From: UBA8752 sp965657965
GTDB taxonomy: Bacteria > Bacteroidota > Bacteroidia > Flavobacteriales_D > Sanyastnellaceae
Length of the DNA: 64,000 bases
Direction: 5' to 3'
NCBI GenBank assembly: GCA_965657965.1
Contig: CBFHQM010000007.1
Span: forward strand, 1 to 64,000
Shown here: one piece after another, positions 1 through 9,345 of the stretch
Numbering within the stretch: the stretch's first letter is position 1
Layout: every line of letters starts with the position of its first letter
Made by a program: the position numbers and the translations under genes
The notes under the pieces: generated by a model
Databases searched by the model: none
Seen by the model: the letters and a program-made list of their open reading frames with translations, nothing else
Told to the model about the DNA's origin: nothing

Positions 1-2357
1 AGCAGGACGATGTTGTCGGTGCCTTCGATGTTGTAGAACGGGTGGTCGGCGGGAACGGTGGTCAAACCAGTCGAGGCCTGGCCTGTCTTGGCGTCAAAGC
101 TTCCCACGTACTTCAGGCGTTCACCCTTGGCATCGGCTTCCTTCCACTTCGCTTGCATGGCCTCCTCGATCTGGGGCAGGCCGTCCATAAAGGCGTCGAT
201 GGAGCCCTCCATCTGGCTGTCGAGCAGGAACCCCTTCCCTGTCACATCGGACATCTCCAAGGTGTACCCAGCTTCTCGGGCCAGAATGAGGATTTTGCGC
301 TGCACGTCCACGCCGCTCAAGTCGGTGCGGGGATCGGGCTCGGTCAGGCCGGCAGCCCGGGCGTCCTCGATGACCTTCTTGAAGGTGATGCCGCTGTTGA
401 AATTGGAAAAGACGTAGTTGAGCGTACCGCTGAACATGCCTTCGATTTTGTGAATCCGGTCGCCACTTTGCACCAGGTGCTGTATGGTGTCGATCAATGG
501 GAGCCCCGCTCCCACGTTGGTCTCAAATCGGTACTCTACACCCATGCGCAGGGCAAGAGATTTGAGGCCGGCATAGCGCGACTGTGCATCGCTGGCGGCG
601 ATCTTGTTTGAGGCCACCACGGCAATGCTGTGGGCCAGGGCTTGCTCGTAAACATCACTCGCAGAGGTGCTTGCTGTGTTGTCTACTAAAACACTGTTCT
701 CTAAGTCCATGGCCACAATAGCCTGGACCAAAGCTTCAGGAGAGCTTGAGGTCTTGCTTTGGGACAATTGGTGGCGCCAGTCGCCTTCGATGCCCGCTTC
801 CGAAAGCAACATCATTCGGCTGTTGGCCATGCCCATGACACGCAGATCAAGACGCCGGACATCTCGGAGTTCTTCTCGTTGGGCAAGCAGTTGATCCACC
901 ATGGTGCCCCCGACATTGCCTACCCCAAGACAGAAGATGTGGAGTCGTTTGACTTCAGTTTCAAAGAAGGCTTGGTGCAATGCAGAAAGCGCTTTGCGTT
1001 CGTGCTTGGCATCGATCACAATGGAGATGTTGCGTTCTGTAGATCCTTGGGAAATGGAGCGGATGCTCACGCCGTTGCGGCCCAATGTTCCAAAGGCGCG
1101 TCCGCTGATGCCACTTTGCTGGCGCATGCCATCGCCAACGAGAGAGACAATGGTAAATCCAGATTCTACAGTCAGGGCATCGATTCGCCCGAGCTCTTGC
1201 TCTGCGCCAAACTCTTCGTTGAGGGCGTTTTGAGCGTCGTGGGCATCGACGTCGGCCACCGCAATGGAAATGGCGTGCTCTGAGGAGCCCTGGGACACCA
1301 AGACCACATTGACTTCGGCCACAGACAGGGCAGTAAACAACCGACGCGAAGTGCCGGGAATGCCCACCATGCCTCCGCCGCTGACCGTGATTAAAGTAAT
1401 GCCTTTGAGGCTACTCAACCCGGCCACACCGTGGTTGGAAATGGGGGCATCGGTACGGGACTCTGGCGACAAAATGAGTGTGCCAGCACATTCGGGATCG
1501 TCGGTCAGCCGCACGTGCATGGGAATGTTTTCCTTGCTCAATTGGGCCACAGTCGGCGGGAACACCACCTTGGCGCCAAAGTGGCAAAGTTCCATGGCTT
1601 CTGCGTAGCTCAACTCGGGGATGACCCTTGCTGTAGGCACCATGCGCGGGTCTGCGGTCATCATGCCGGCCACGTCTGTCCACTTTTCCAAGACATCGGC
1701 CTGGAGAAAGCAGGCGGCATATGCTGCGCTCAGGTCGCTGCCTCCCCTGCCCAATGTGGTGGGGGTTCCGTCTGGTGAGCGGCCAATGAAGCCTTCCATT
1801 AAATACAGGTGGCCCTCTTTGAGTCCAGCTTGGGCGAACCGTGATTGTGCCTCTGCAACGTTCAATTTTGCGGCGCCATAGCGATTGTCGGTGGGCATGA
1901 GCTCGAGGGCATCGAGCCGTCGTGGCTCAAAACCCAAATCTCGAAAGTGTCCCCAAAGGATGGGGACGGACAAACGTTCACCCAAGCCCATGAGCTCGTC
2001 GAGGGTGCGGGCACTGGCTTCGCGCAGCAAAAAGATGCCGTAGAGCAGGTCGTCTAGATGGCTGAGCCGCTCTTTGAGCTCGGCCTCAATGGCAGAATAG
2101 GTGCTGGACTCCAACAGATCCAGGGCGCACTGTATGTGTCGGTCCCGAATGTCCCGTGCCACATCGCGGTAGTTGCCGTTGCCTTCTTGTGCGAAGCGGC
2201 CCGCTTGACCAAGGGCATCTGTGATGCCGCCTAGAGCAGAACAAACCACCATCGCCCGGTGGCCTGGGGTCTGACGTTTGTGCGCTAAAACACGTCCGCA
2301 AGCGCGAATGCGTTCAGGATTGGCAACGGAGGAACCTCCAAATTTGAGGATTTGCAT
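1..2357 (-). CDS. thrA: Bifunctional aspartokinase / homoserine dehydrogenase, 3' end cut by window
   Basis: Catalyses the first and third steps of the aspartate pathway to threonine, methionine and isoleucine: aspartate to aspartyl phosphate, and aspartate semialdehyde to homoserine. About 785 residues are visible. It begins MQILKFGGSSVANPERI, the aspartokinase nucleotide-binding start. Two ACT-like regulatory stretches follow, near residue 356 (NVVLVSQGSSEHAISI) and near residue 436 (LGRNGVSIRSISQGS). A Rossmann fold near residue 477 (LGVGNVGG) opens the homoserine dehydrogenase half. The visible end, FYNIEGTDNIVL, is typical of the last part of that domain, so only some tens of residues are missing. 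The frame is open throughout. The gene lies 84 bp downstream of fabI on the same strand, and the gap holds a dyad-symmetric sequence. Threonine feedback through the ACT domains is known for the family and is not shown here. Confidence 0.96.
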   Translation of the reverse strand, partial: MQILKFGGSSVANPERIRACGRVLAHKRQTPGHRAMVVCSALGGITDALGQAGRFAQEGNGNYRDVARDIRDRHIQCALDLLESSTYSAIEAELKERLSHLDDLLYGIFLLREASARTLDELMGLGERLSVPILWGHFRDLGFEPRRLDALELMPTDNRYGAAKLNVAEAQSRFAQAGLKEGHLYLMEGFIGRSPDGTPTTLGRGGSDLSAAYAACFLQADVLEKWTDVAGMMTADPRMVPTARVIPELSYAEAMELCHFGAKVVFPPTVAQLSKENIPMHVRLTDDPECAGTLILSPESRTDAPISNHGVAGLSSLKGITLITVSGGGMVGIPGTSRRLFTALSVAEVNVVLVSQGSSEHAISIAVADVDAHDAQNALNEEFGAEQELGRIDALTVESGFTIVSLVGDGMRQQSGISGRAFGTLGRNGVSIRSISQGSTERNISIVIDAKHERKALSALHQAFFETEVKRLHIFCLGVGNVGGTMVDQLLAQREELRDVRRLDLRVMGMANSRMMLLSEAGIEGDWRHQLSQSKTSSSPEALVQAIVAMDLENSVLVDNTASTSASDVYEQALAHSIAVVASNKIAASDAQSRYAGLKSLALRMGVEYRFETNVGAGLPLIDTIQHLVQSGDRIHKIEGMFSGTLNYVFSNFNSGITFKKVIEDARAAGLTEPDPRTDLSGVDVQRKILILAREAGYTLEMSDVTGKGFLLDSQMEGSIDAFMDGLPQIEEAMQAKWKEADAKGERLKYVGSFDAKTGQASTGLTTVPADHPFYNIEGTDNIVL

Positions 2358-2410
2358 GGCAGTAGCCTATTGGTCACCACCCTACGCATCGTTCAACGGG
2401 AGGTTGCAGA

Positions 2411-2431
2411 ATTCGTATATAATTTACGAAT
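2411..2431. promoter_or_regulatory. Dyad-symmetric candidate operator upstream of thrA
   Basis: ATTCGTA, seven AT-only bases, then TACGAAT form a perfect 7-7-7 inverted repeat. Looser outer pairs (GCAG on one side, CTGC on the other) extend it. It sits about 54 bp upstream of the thrA start and just past the fabI stop. It lacks the GC-rich stem and T tract of an intrinsic terminator, so an operator is the better guess. No regulator is known for it. Confidence 0.3.
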
Positions 2432-2441
2432 CAAACTGCAA

Positions 2442-3260
2442 TTATTCCTCGTCCTTGGCAAATTTGGAGATGACATCCATGCTGACGCCTGTGTTGGAGA
2501 ATCCACCATCGTGGAACAGGTTCTGCATGGTTACGTAGCGCGTTAGGTCGCTAAACAGGGTGGCGCAGTAGTCTGCACAAGCTTGTCCGTCGGCGTTTCC
2601 AAGCGGGCTCATGGCCTCGCTGTAAGAGACGAATTCATCAAAGCCCTTGACGCCGCTTCCTGCCGTGGTCACGGTAGGAGATTGGCTAATGGTGTTGATG
2701 CGGACTTTGTTCTTGACACCGTAGTGGTAGCCAAAACTCCGTGCAATGCTCTCGAGCAAGCTTTTGGCGTCGGCCATGTCTCCGTAGTCGGGGAAGGTGC
2801 GCTGGGCAGCGATGTAGCTGAGGCCCACCACGCTGCCCCACTCGCTCATGGCGTCGAGCTCCATGGCCGTTTGGAGGGTTTTGTGCAAGCTGATCGCACT
2901 CACATCTAAGGTCTTCTCTAGGTAGCTATAGTTGAGGCCGGTATAGTGCTTGCCTTTGCGCACATTCGGCGACATGCCAATGGAGTGCAAAACAAAGTCG
3001 ACTTTGCCGCCAAAGTGTTCCATGGCACCCTCGAAAAGGGCCTTAAGGTCTTCCATGCTCGTGGCGTCTGCGGGAATCACAGGGGCGCCTCCGCATTGCT
3101 CGGCCAGTTTGTGGATTTCGCCCATCCGCATGGCGACGGGGGCGTTGGTCAACACGATGTCCGCCCCCATTCGATGGCAGGTTTCAGCCGTTTTCCAGGC
3201 GATGGACATGTCGTTCAAGGCGCCAAAAATGATGCCTTTTTTTCCTTCCAAGAGGTTCAT
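2442..3260 (-). CDS. fabI: Enoyl-[acyl-carrier-protein] reductase (NADH), FabI type
   Basis: A 272-residue short-chain dehydrogenase/reductase that carries out the last reduction of each fatty-acid elongation cycle, trans-2-enoyl-ACP to acyl-ACP, in the cytoplasm. The N-terminus GKKGIIFGALNDMSIAW is the FabI-type cofactor loop, with ND in place of the classical glycine-rich SDR loop. The stretch DYGDMADAK near residues 156-164 contains the Tyr-x6-Lys catalytic pair of FabI. Length matches the family (about 260-275). It is followed on the same strand by thrA and preceded by a GlcD-like oxidase 24 bp away, so the three could be co-transcribed, although no functional link is obvious. The C-terminal tail DVISKFAKDEE is short and acidic. 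FabV and FabK are excluded by fold and length. Confidence 0.95.
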   Translation of the reverse strand: MNLLEGKKGIIFGALNDMSIAWKTAETCHRMGADIVLTNAPVAMRMGEIHKLAEQCGGAPVIPADATSMEDLKALFEGAMEHFGGKVDFVLHSIGMSPNVRKGKHYTGLNYSYLEKTLDVSAISLHKTLQTAMELDAMSEWGSVVGLSYIAAQRTFPDYGDMADAKSLLESIARSFGYHYGVKNKVRINTISQSPTVTTAGSGVKGFDEFVSYSEAMSPLGNADGQACADYCATLFSDLTRYVTMQNLFHDGGFSNTGVSMDVISKFAKDEE

Positions 3261-3284
3261 GGTAGCTTCGGTTCGAACCGCAAA

Positions 3285-4730
3285 TCACGTGGTTTCACCC
3301 GGGTTCTCAATGCTTGCTGGAAGGATCTTATCCGGATTCAGAATGTGGACAGGGTCAAATGCCGCTTTGATTCGGCGTTGCAATGCGAGTTCGGCTTCCG
3401 AAAACTTGAGGTGCATGAAGGGTTTTTGAACCCAGCCGATGCCATGTTCTCCGCTCAAGGTTCCCCCAAGGCGAATGACCTCTTCAAAAATCTCTTCGAT
3501 GGCCACAGGCAACGTATTCGTCCACGTCTCATCCGACAACTCTCCTTTGAGGATGTTGACGTGCAGGTTCCCATCGCCAGCGTGTCCGTAGCAGATGCTG
3601 TCAAAACCATACTTGTTTCCGGTGGCTTTGACCGCTTTGAGTAGCTCGGGTAAATGTCCCCTTGGGACCACCGTGTCTTCTTCTTTATAAGTGGAATGGG
3701 CCTTCACAGCTTCCCCCACCTTTCTGCGGAGGTTCCAAAGTTGGTCCTTGCCTGCGGCGTCCATGGCCATTAGGGGCTCGCCGGCATCAAAGCGCGCCAA
3801 GGTTGCGGCGACTCGCTCGAGCTGAGGCATCAAGTCTTCTTCTTGGAATGCGTCCACCTCGATTAAAAGGTGGGCGGCGGTGCCGGCTTCCAAGGTCAAG
3901 GCGTGATCTCCAGTAAAGGCCATGGCCAATTCAATGGCGGAGCGCTCCATAAACTCCAACGCACTGGGTTGGTTGCCGTCTTGAAAAAGCCCGGCCACAG
4001 CGGCGCAAGCATCTGATGGGGATTGAAAGGGCACGAGAAGAAGGGCGTTGAACCGCGGATGGGGCAACAGCTTTAATGTGGCCTGGGTGAGGATGCCCAG
4101 GGTTCCCTCCGAGCCAACCATGAGTTGGGTCAAGTTGTACCCTGTGCTGTTCTTTAGGGTATTGGCTCCGGTCTCGATCACGGTGCCGTCGGCGAGCACG
4201 ACCTCGAGGTTGAGCACCCAGTCTTTGGTGACGCCGTATTTGACGGCGCGCGGCCCACCGCTGTTTTCTGCCAAGTTGCCGCCAATGGTGCACGTGCCTC
4301 GGCTGGCTGGATCAACGGCGTAAAAAAGCCCTTTTTGTTCCACGGCCTCTTGAAGTTCTTGGACAATCACACCGGGTTGTACCACGACTTGGTGGTTCAA
4401 TTCATCGATACATACGATTTGATTGAGGCGTTTTGTGCTCAAGCTAATTCCTCCTTTTACCGGCAATGCACCTCCGCTCAGACCTGTCCAGGCACCTGCT
4501 GCGGTCACAGGGATGCGGTGGGCATGGGCCCACTTGAGGATCTGAGACACCTCAGTAACATTGCGAGGGAAAGCCACGGCATCCGGCATGAACCGAAGGT
4601 CTTCGGTGTGATCTTGGCTGTGGGCGAGTCGGTGCTCTAGGCTGTCTTGGACCTCGAGACCAGGGACGGCAGAGGACAGCAAAGCGGCGACAGAATGGGG
4701 GACTTGAGCGTCTTGTGGTTCGGCGGACAT
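3285..4730 (-). CDS. FAD-binding oxidase of the GlcD / D-lactate dehydrogenase family
   Basis: A 481-residue flavoprotein predicted to oxidise a 2-hydroxy acid such as glycolate or D-lactate. The N-terminal half is an FAD-binding PCMH domain: PRNVTEVSQILKWAH and the phosphate-binding GAWTGLSGGALP near residues 55-95, then GTCTIGGNLAENSGG and VGSEGTLGI. The C-terminal half has the FAD-oxidase C domain motifs YGHAGDGNLHVNI near residue 380 and LSGEHGIGWVQK near residue 430. The histidines in these motifs are active-site or metal positions in the family. There is no iron-sulfur GlcF partner nearby and no signal peptide, so it is probably soluble or membrane-peripheral. The substrate cannot be read from sequence. 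It is divergent from the dipeptidyl peptidase gene across a 65-bp gap. Confidence 0.88.
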   Translation of the reverse strand: MSAEPQDAQVPHSVAALLSSAVPGLEVQDSLEHRLAHSQDHTEDLRFMPDAVAFPRNVTEVSQILKWAHAHRIPVTAAGAWTGLSGGALPVKGGISLSTKRLNQIVCIDELNHQVVVQPGVIVQELQEAVEQKGLFYAVDPASRGTCTIGGNLAENSGGPRAVKYGVTKDWVLNLEVVLADGTVIETGANTLKNSTGYNLTQLMVGSEGTLGILTQATLKLLPHPRFNALLLVPFQSPSDACAAVAGLFQDGNQPSALEFMERSAIELAMAFTGDHALTLEAGTAAHLLIEVDAFQEEDLMPQLERVAATLARFDAGEPLMAMDAAGKDQLWNLRRKVGEAVKAHSTYKEEDTVVPRGHLPELLKAVKATGNKYGFDSICYGHAGDGNLHVNILKGELSDETWTNTLPVAIEEIFEEVIRLGGTLSGEHGIGWVQKPFMHLKFSEAELALQRRIKAAFDPVHILNPDKILPASIENPGETT

Positions 4731-4795
4731 ACGGGGCTTAATTTGCCCCTTGAAAATTCGATTTCAGCGGTTCAGTCCGTGAAAATTTCCACCAC

Positions 4796-6994
4796 ATGCG
4801 CTACGCAACACTTTTGGCATTGACGGTCTTGATGACCACTTTGGGTTTCGCCCAGAAAAACACGGTTCCCACAGAACGTTGGTCCAACGAGAAAATTTGG
4901 TACAGCGGGATGTTCCGTTCCGAAGGGGTTTATGGCATTCGGTCCATGGCCGATGGCGTGCACTACACGAGCCTGGAGAGTGCCGGGGAGGGCAACGCTG
5001 TGGTCAAGTATGCCTATGCTACTGGCGCAGCTGTGGACACGTTGGCCAAGAGCGAAGTGGTTTACGGAGGAGAGTCCATTCGTATTGGAGGGTATCAGTT
5101 CTCGAGCGACGAGGCGAAATTGCTCTTGAGCAGCGATACTGAGTCCATCTATCGCCACAGCTACCTGGCGGCTTTTCACGTCTACGAAGTGGGCAGCAAT
5201 GTCGCCGCTGTGCCTTTGAAGGAGGACGGGACGAAGGTTCGTTTGGCGACGTTTTCTCCCGCTGGAGACAAGGTGGCGTTTGTGCAAGACAACAACCTTT
5301 GGGTGTCCAATTTGGACGAAGCGCCGGTCCAGCTGACTGCGGACGGAAAATGGAACCACATCATCAATGGCGCTTCGGACTGGGTGTACGAAGAGGAATT
5401 CGGCAAGGACCGCGGTTTTTATTGGTCACCCGATGGCCAGTACATCGCGTTCTATCGTTTTGATGAATCCAAGGTGAGGGAGTTTGGCATGCCGATGTAC
5501 GGTCAGCTTTATCCAGAACCCTACACATTTAAGTATCCCAAAGCGGGAGAGATCAATTCTGTGGTCTCCATTCACAGCATCGATGTGAACACGGGGCGGA
5601 AGTCTGTTTTGGCTCGGGTCGATGGAGACAATTACATCCCGCGCATCATGTGGATGGGCGAGCAAAACAAGCTCATGGTGATGCGGATGAACCGCCATCA
5701 AAACAAGATGGAGTTGTTGGGCTTTGATTTGTCTTCCTCCGATGCGCGCAGGCAAGCCCAAGAGGAGTTGCTTCTGGTAGAAGAAGCCCCTACCCATGTT
5801 CCGGTGCAAGACAACTTCACGTTTTTGGACGATGGTTCTTTCCTGATGACCAGCATGAAAGATGGGTTCAATCACTTGTACTGGGTCCGCCCGGGCAAGT
5901 CCGAAAAGCAGCTTACCTCAGGTGCGTGGGACATCACTTCTGTTCAGGGCTACGATGCCAAAAGGAAAGTGGTCTACTTCGCCAGCTCCATCAACGGAGC
6001 AACCCAGAACCACTTGGCCAAAGTGGATTTGAAGGGGCGCATGTCCCTGCTCGATGACGCCAAAGGGACCCATGGGGTGAGTTGGAGCCGCACCTTCGAT
6101 TACGCCATCCACAACCACAGCGATGCTGGAACACCTCCCTCCTACGTGCTCCGGGACCGCAAGTGGTCTTCTATTCGTGTGCTCCGCGACAATGCGGACT
6201 TAAAGGAGACCTTGTCTGATTATTCTGTGGCACCCCGCGAATTCTTCACCTTTACCGACGATGCGGGCGAGGAGTTGAACTGCTGGATGATGAAGCCCAC
6301 AGACTTTGACCCGGCGAAACAATACCCGGTGTATGTGGCCATTTATGGCGGTCCAGGCGTGAACACGGTCAACGACAGTTGGGGCGGAACCACGTTCTTT
6401 TGGCACAACCTGCTTTGTCAGGAAGGCTACATTGTGGTCAGCTGCGACCCGCGGGGTACGCCCAAGCGGGGCCGCGAGTTTGAGCACAGCACCTATTTGC
6501 AGTTGGGCAAATTGGAGACCGAAGACTTCATTGATTTGGCCGAACACTTGAGTGCCAAGGATTACATCGATGGCGACCGCATTGGAATCCAAGGCTGGAG
6601 CTACGGGGGATACATGACCTTGCTGGCCATGACCAAAGGCGCAGCGCATTATGCCGCGGGCATCTCTGTGGCACCGGTTAGCAATTGGCGCTATTACGAC
6701 AGCATTTACACCGAGCGGTTTATGCGCACGCCGCAGGAGAATGCCGATGGATACGACGACAACAGTCCCATCAATCATGCAGAGAAACTGGAGGGCCCAC
6801 TCCTGCTGGTCCATGGTTCTGCAGACGACAATGTGCATTTCCAGAACGCCATGGAGATGGTGGATGCGCTGGTGGCAGAAGGCAAGGACTTTGACTTTTT
6901 TGCCTATCCAAACCGCAATCATGGCATTTACGGAGGCAACACCCGCTTGCATCTGTTTACCATGATGTTGGAATTTGTCAAGGACAACCTCTGA
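4796..6994 (+). CDS. Exported dipeptidyl peptidase IV-type serine peptidase (S9B)
   Basis: A 732-residue prolyl-oligopeptidase family enzyme that removes N-terminal dipeptides, usually X-Pro or X-Ala. The start MRYATLLALTVLMTTLGFAQ is a cleavable signal peptide, placing it in the periplasm or outer membrane. The beta-propeller domain includes DWVYEEEFGKDRGFYWSPDG near residues 193-212, whose Glu pair binds the substrate amino terminus in DPP4. The C-terminal alpha/beta hydrolase domain has the nucleophile motif GWSYGGYM (Ser about 602), the acid in HGSADDNVHF (Asp about 677) and the histidine in NRNHGIYGG (His about 708). A POT-family peptide importer starts 76 bp downstream on the same strand, so the pair suits uptake of the released dipeptides. 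The start was chosen for the signal peptide. Confidence 0.95.
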   Translation: MRYATLLALTVLMTTLGFAQKNTVPTERWSNEKIWYSGMFRSEGVYGIRSMADGVHYTSLESAGEGNAVVKYAYATGAAVDTLAKSEVVYGGESIRIGGYQFSSDEAKLLLSSDTESIYRHSYLAAFHVYEVGSNVAAVPLKEDGTKVRLATFSPAGDKVAFVQDNNLWVSNLDEAPVQLTADGKWNHIINGASDWVYEEEFGKDRGFYWSPDGQYIAFYRFDESKVREFGMPMYGQLYPEPYTFKYPKAGEINSVVSIHSIDVNTGRKSVLARVDGDNYIPRIMWMGEQNKLMVMRMNRHQNKMELLGFDLSSSDARRQAQEELLLVEEAPTHVPVQDNFTFLDDGSFLMTSMKDGFNHLYWVRPGKSEKQLTSGAWDITSVQGYDAKRKVVYFASSINGATQNHLAKVDLKGRMSLLDDAKGTHGVSWSRTFDYAIHNHSDAGTPPSYVLRDRKWSSIRVLRDNADLKETLSDYSVAPREFFTFTDDAGEELNCWMMKPTDFDPAKQYPVYVAIYGGPGVNTVNDSWGGTTFFWHNLLCQEGYIVVSCDPRGTPKRGREFEHSTYLQLGKLETEDFIDLAEHLSAKDYIDGDRIGIQGWSYGGYMTLLAMTKGAAHYAAGISVAPVSNWRYYDSIYTERFMRTPQENADGYDDNSPINHAEKLEGPLLLVHGSADDNVHFQNAMEMVDALVAEGKDFDFFAYPNRNHGIYGGNTRLHLFTMMLEFVKDNL

Positions 6995-7070
6995 GGAATA
7001 CCTGAATTGAGGGGGGCATTCAGCCTGCTGTGCCCCCTATATTGCCGTCAACACCTTATTCGATAACCTT

Positions 7071-8609
7071 ATGTCTGATTCGAACGTGGCCGAAACCGGC
7101 CACCCACGTGGTCTTTACACGCTGTTTTTCTCCGAAATGTGGGAGCGCTTTTGCTACTATGGCATGCGCACCTTGCTCACATTGTACTTGGTAAAGTCCC
7201 TCATGAAGGGAGACTCCGAGGCCAGTCTCATGTATGGAGCCTACACGGCGCTCATCTACGCTGCTCCAGTTCTGGGCGGGCGTTTGGCCGACCAATACCT
7301 CGGGTACCGTTATGCGATCCTCCTCGGTGCTGTATTCATGGCCATTGGAGAATTCTTGATTTTGGGAGGGAATGAAATGTTCCTGCTCATTGGAATGGGT
7401 GCGCTGATTGTGGGCAACGGCTATTTCAAAGCGAACATCTCTACGATTGTCGGCAAGCTCTACAAGGACAATGATCCCCGCAGAGACTCTGGCTTCACGA
7501 TCTTTTATATCGGCATCAACATTGGGGCTTTGCTCGCCACTACGGTTGTGGCTTATGTGGGCGAAACCTATGGATTCCACTATGGCTTTGGCTTGGCGGG
7601 AATCGGCATGCTTTCCGGTTTGGTCATCTTTTGGATGGGCCGCGAGAACTATTCTGCGGCACCTGGCCTCGAGATTCGCGAAGCCGGTCTGGAGACCAAG
7701 TGGGGAATGAAAATGTACCAGCTCATTACGTTGGGCTCGGTCTTGTTGATCCCCGTGTGCTACGTTCTCATTCTCAAAAACACCTTCCAAATTGGTGAGG
7801 GCGAGGGCGCGTTCACCTTCCCACTTATGACGGTGCTGTTGACCTTGCTCTTTGTCTATGTGGCCATGAACTTGATTAAAGCCGGTAAGGCCGAGGGCGC
7901 GATGTACCGCGACCGCATGGTGGCCTTGGTCATCTTTATGGTGATCAATGTGATCTTCTGGGCATGTTTCGAGCAGGCGGGCACGTCTTTGACCTTGTTT
8001 GCTGACCGCAATGTGGACCGCATGATCATGGGTTGGGAAATGCCGGCTTCCATGACGCAGTTCTTCAATCCGTTCTTCATTGTCCTCTTTGGATCCATCT
8101 TCACTTGGATGTGGGTGCGTTTGGACAAAATCGGAAAGAACCCGTCCATTCCCATGAAGTTCTCGTTGGGCATATTGCAGTTGGGATTGGGTTTCTTGGT
8201 GACCATTGTCGGCCTTCAGTTTGTGGATGAGTCCACAGCCATGGTGCCTTTGCTCACCTTGCTCTTCCTCTACATGTTGCACACGACAGGAGAGCTTTTC
8301 CTCTCTCCGATTGGATTGTCTATGGTGACCAAGCTGGCACCGAAGAACATCGCGGGTACGGCCATGGGTGGCTGGTTCTTGAGCTTCGCCATTGCAAACT
8401 ATGCGGGTGGTCTGATTGCCACATTAACCGGCGGCCATGGTGGCGGTGAAGTCGCTGCTGCTGACCTGTCTGAATTGGAAATGAAGACCGCTGGCTTGAG
8501 CCAATACATCGACGTCTTCTCCACCTTGGGATTTGTCTTGGTTGGATTTGCAGTCTTGATTGCCGTGATGAACAAGCCCCTGAACAAGTTGATGCACGGT
8601 GTGCGTTGA
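7071..8609 (+). CDS. Proton-dependent oligopeptide transporter (POT/PTR2 family)
   Basis: A 512-residue inner-membrane carrier of the major facilitator superfamily that imports di- and tripeptides with protons. The family signature EMWERFCYYGMRTLL lies near residues 22-36 and includes the conserved ExxERFxYYG element used in proton coupling. The second PTR2 motif region, FTIFYIGINIGALL, occurs near residues 144-157. Hydrophobic segments run along the whole protein, consistent with 12-14 membrane helices, and there is no cleavable signal peptide. It follows an exported dipeptidyl peptidase on the same strand, a sensible digestion-then-import pairing. A strong intrinsic terminator lies 29 bp after its stop codon. 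Length matches bacterial DtpT/YdgR-like proteins (about 460-520 residues). Confidence 0.95.
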   Translation: MSDSNVAETGHPRGLYTLFFSEMWERFCYYGMRTLLTLYLVKSLMKGDSEASLMYGAYTALIYAAPVLGGRLADQYLGYRYAILLGAVFMAIGEFLILGGNEMFLLIGMGALIVGNGYFKANISTIVGKLYKDNDPRRDSGFTIFYIGINIGALLATTVVAYVGETYGFHYGFGLAGIGMLSGLVIFWMGRENYSAAPGLEIREAGLETKWGMKMYQLITLGSVLLIPVCYVLILKNTFQIGEGEGAFTFPLMTVLLTLLFVYVAMNLIKAGKAEGAMYRDRMVALVIFMVINVIFWACFEQAGTSLTLFADRNVDRMIMGWEMPASMTQFFNPFFIVLFGSIFTWMWVRLDKIGKNPSIPMKFSLGILQLGLGFLVTIVGLQFVDESTAMVPLLTLLFLYMLHTTGELFLSPIGLSMVTKLAPKNIAGTAMGGWFLSFAIANYAGGLIATLTGGHGGGEVAAADLSELEMKTAGLSQYIDVFSTLGFVLVGFAVLIAVMNKPLNKLMHGVR

Positions 8610-8637
8610 TGGATTGAGTGAGTTTTCACCTCTTTTA

Positions 8638-8676
8638 CCGCCCCAATGTGCTCCGTGCCATTGGGGCGGTTGCTTT
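8638..8676 (+). terminator. Intrinsic terminator after the peptide transporter
   Basis: CCGCCCCAATG and CATTGGGGCGG form a perfect 11-bp stem around a 10-base loop, followed by TTGCTTT. It lies between the transporter and the thioredoxin gene, which supports an ATG near 8696 for the latter; an upstream in-frame ATG at 8618 would put the hairpin inside its coding sequence. Confidence 0.8.
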
Positions 8677-8695
8677 CATGTGCGATATTTACAGC

Positions 8696-9241
8696 ATGAT
8701 GCGTCCCCTCGTCCTTAGTGTTTTCATGCTTGCGGCCAGTGCTTCACTGTGGTCTCAAGGTGCCTCCATCAACTGGATCTCTGTATCTGACCTCGAAGAC
8801 TTGCAGGCCAAGGAGCCTCGCAAAGTGATGATTGATGTCTACACTCAGTGGTGTGGTCCTTGCAAAATGATGATGGCCAACACCTTCACCAATGCGGATG
8901 TCATCACCTACATCAACGAGAATTACTACGCTGTCAAATTTGATGCCGAAGGTCCAGACCCGGTCGAGTTCAAAGGGCGCACATTCAGCAATCCGAATTA
9001 CGTGCCGAACAAGCGCGGAAGAAATGGCGTGCATGAATTGAGCCGAGCGTTCAATGTGGGGGCCTACCCGACCATTGTCTACCTCGACGAAAATTTAGAA
9101 ATGATCGCGCCGATTAGTGGGTACAAGCAGCCTCAACAGCTTGAGTTGTACTTGCGGTTCTTCGATGAGGCATGGGAATCAGGGACTTCTCAGGAGGAAT
9201 GGGACGCTTTCCAGCAGTCCTTCGCTCCCTCTTTTCAGTGA
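8696..9241 (+). CDS. Exported thioredoxin-fold protein with WCGPC active site
   Basis: A 181-residue thioredoxin-like protein. The chosen start gives MMRPLVLSVFMLAASASLWSQ, a good signal peptide, so the protein acts in the periplasm. An in-frame ATG 78 bp upstream (8618) is rejected because a strong terminator hairpin lies between. The active site VYTQWCGPCKMM is near residues 49-60 and is the classical thioredoxin CxxC. The cis-Pro region is seen in NVGAYPTIVYLDE. The spacer between CxxC and cis-Pro is longer than in E. coli thioredoxin, with an insertion rich in Asn, Arg and Lys. This pattern fits DUF255/thioredoxin_7-like periplasmic proteins of Bacteroidota. It probably supports disulfide exchange in exported proteins; the partner is unknown. 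Confidence 0.85.
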   Translation: MMRPLVLSVFMLAASASLWSQGASINWISVSDLEDLQAKEPRKVMIDVYTQWCGPCKMMMANTFTNADVITYINENYYAVKFDAEGPDPVEFKGRTFSNPNYVPNKRGRNGVHELSRAFNVGAYPTIVYLDENLEMIAPISGYKQPQQLELYLRFFDEAWESGTSQEEWDAFQQSFAPSFQ

Positions 9242-9279
9242 GCATTTGCCGGTCAATCCGGTAAAAAGCCCAAAGACTT

Positions 9280-9319
9280 CCGGCCCGTCTTCGAAAGAAG
9301 GCGGGCCGGCGTGTATTTT
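9280..9319 (+). terminator. GNRA-capped hairpin with T tract between thioredoxin gene and gltA
   Basis: A 13-bp stem (CCGGCCCG, one T-G wobble, CTTC on the left arm) is closed by a GAAA tetraloop and followed by GTGTATTTT. It fits an intrinsic terminator for the upstream gene. Its right arm ends only 36 bp before the preferred gltA start, so it could also lie in the gltA leader if the promoter is upstream of it. Confidence 0.7.
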
Positions 9320-9345
9320 CGCGCGACGCAATGAACGCAGATACG

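Noticed and set aside
7056..8282. 408-residue open frame on the minus strand
   Set aside because: It is antisense to the POT transporter. The product is rich in His, Gln and Glu without any domain, as expected for a reverse-strand shadow of a membrane protein gene.
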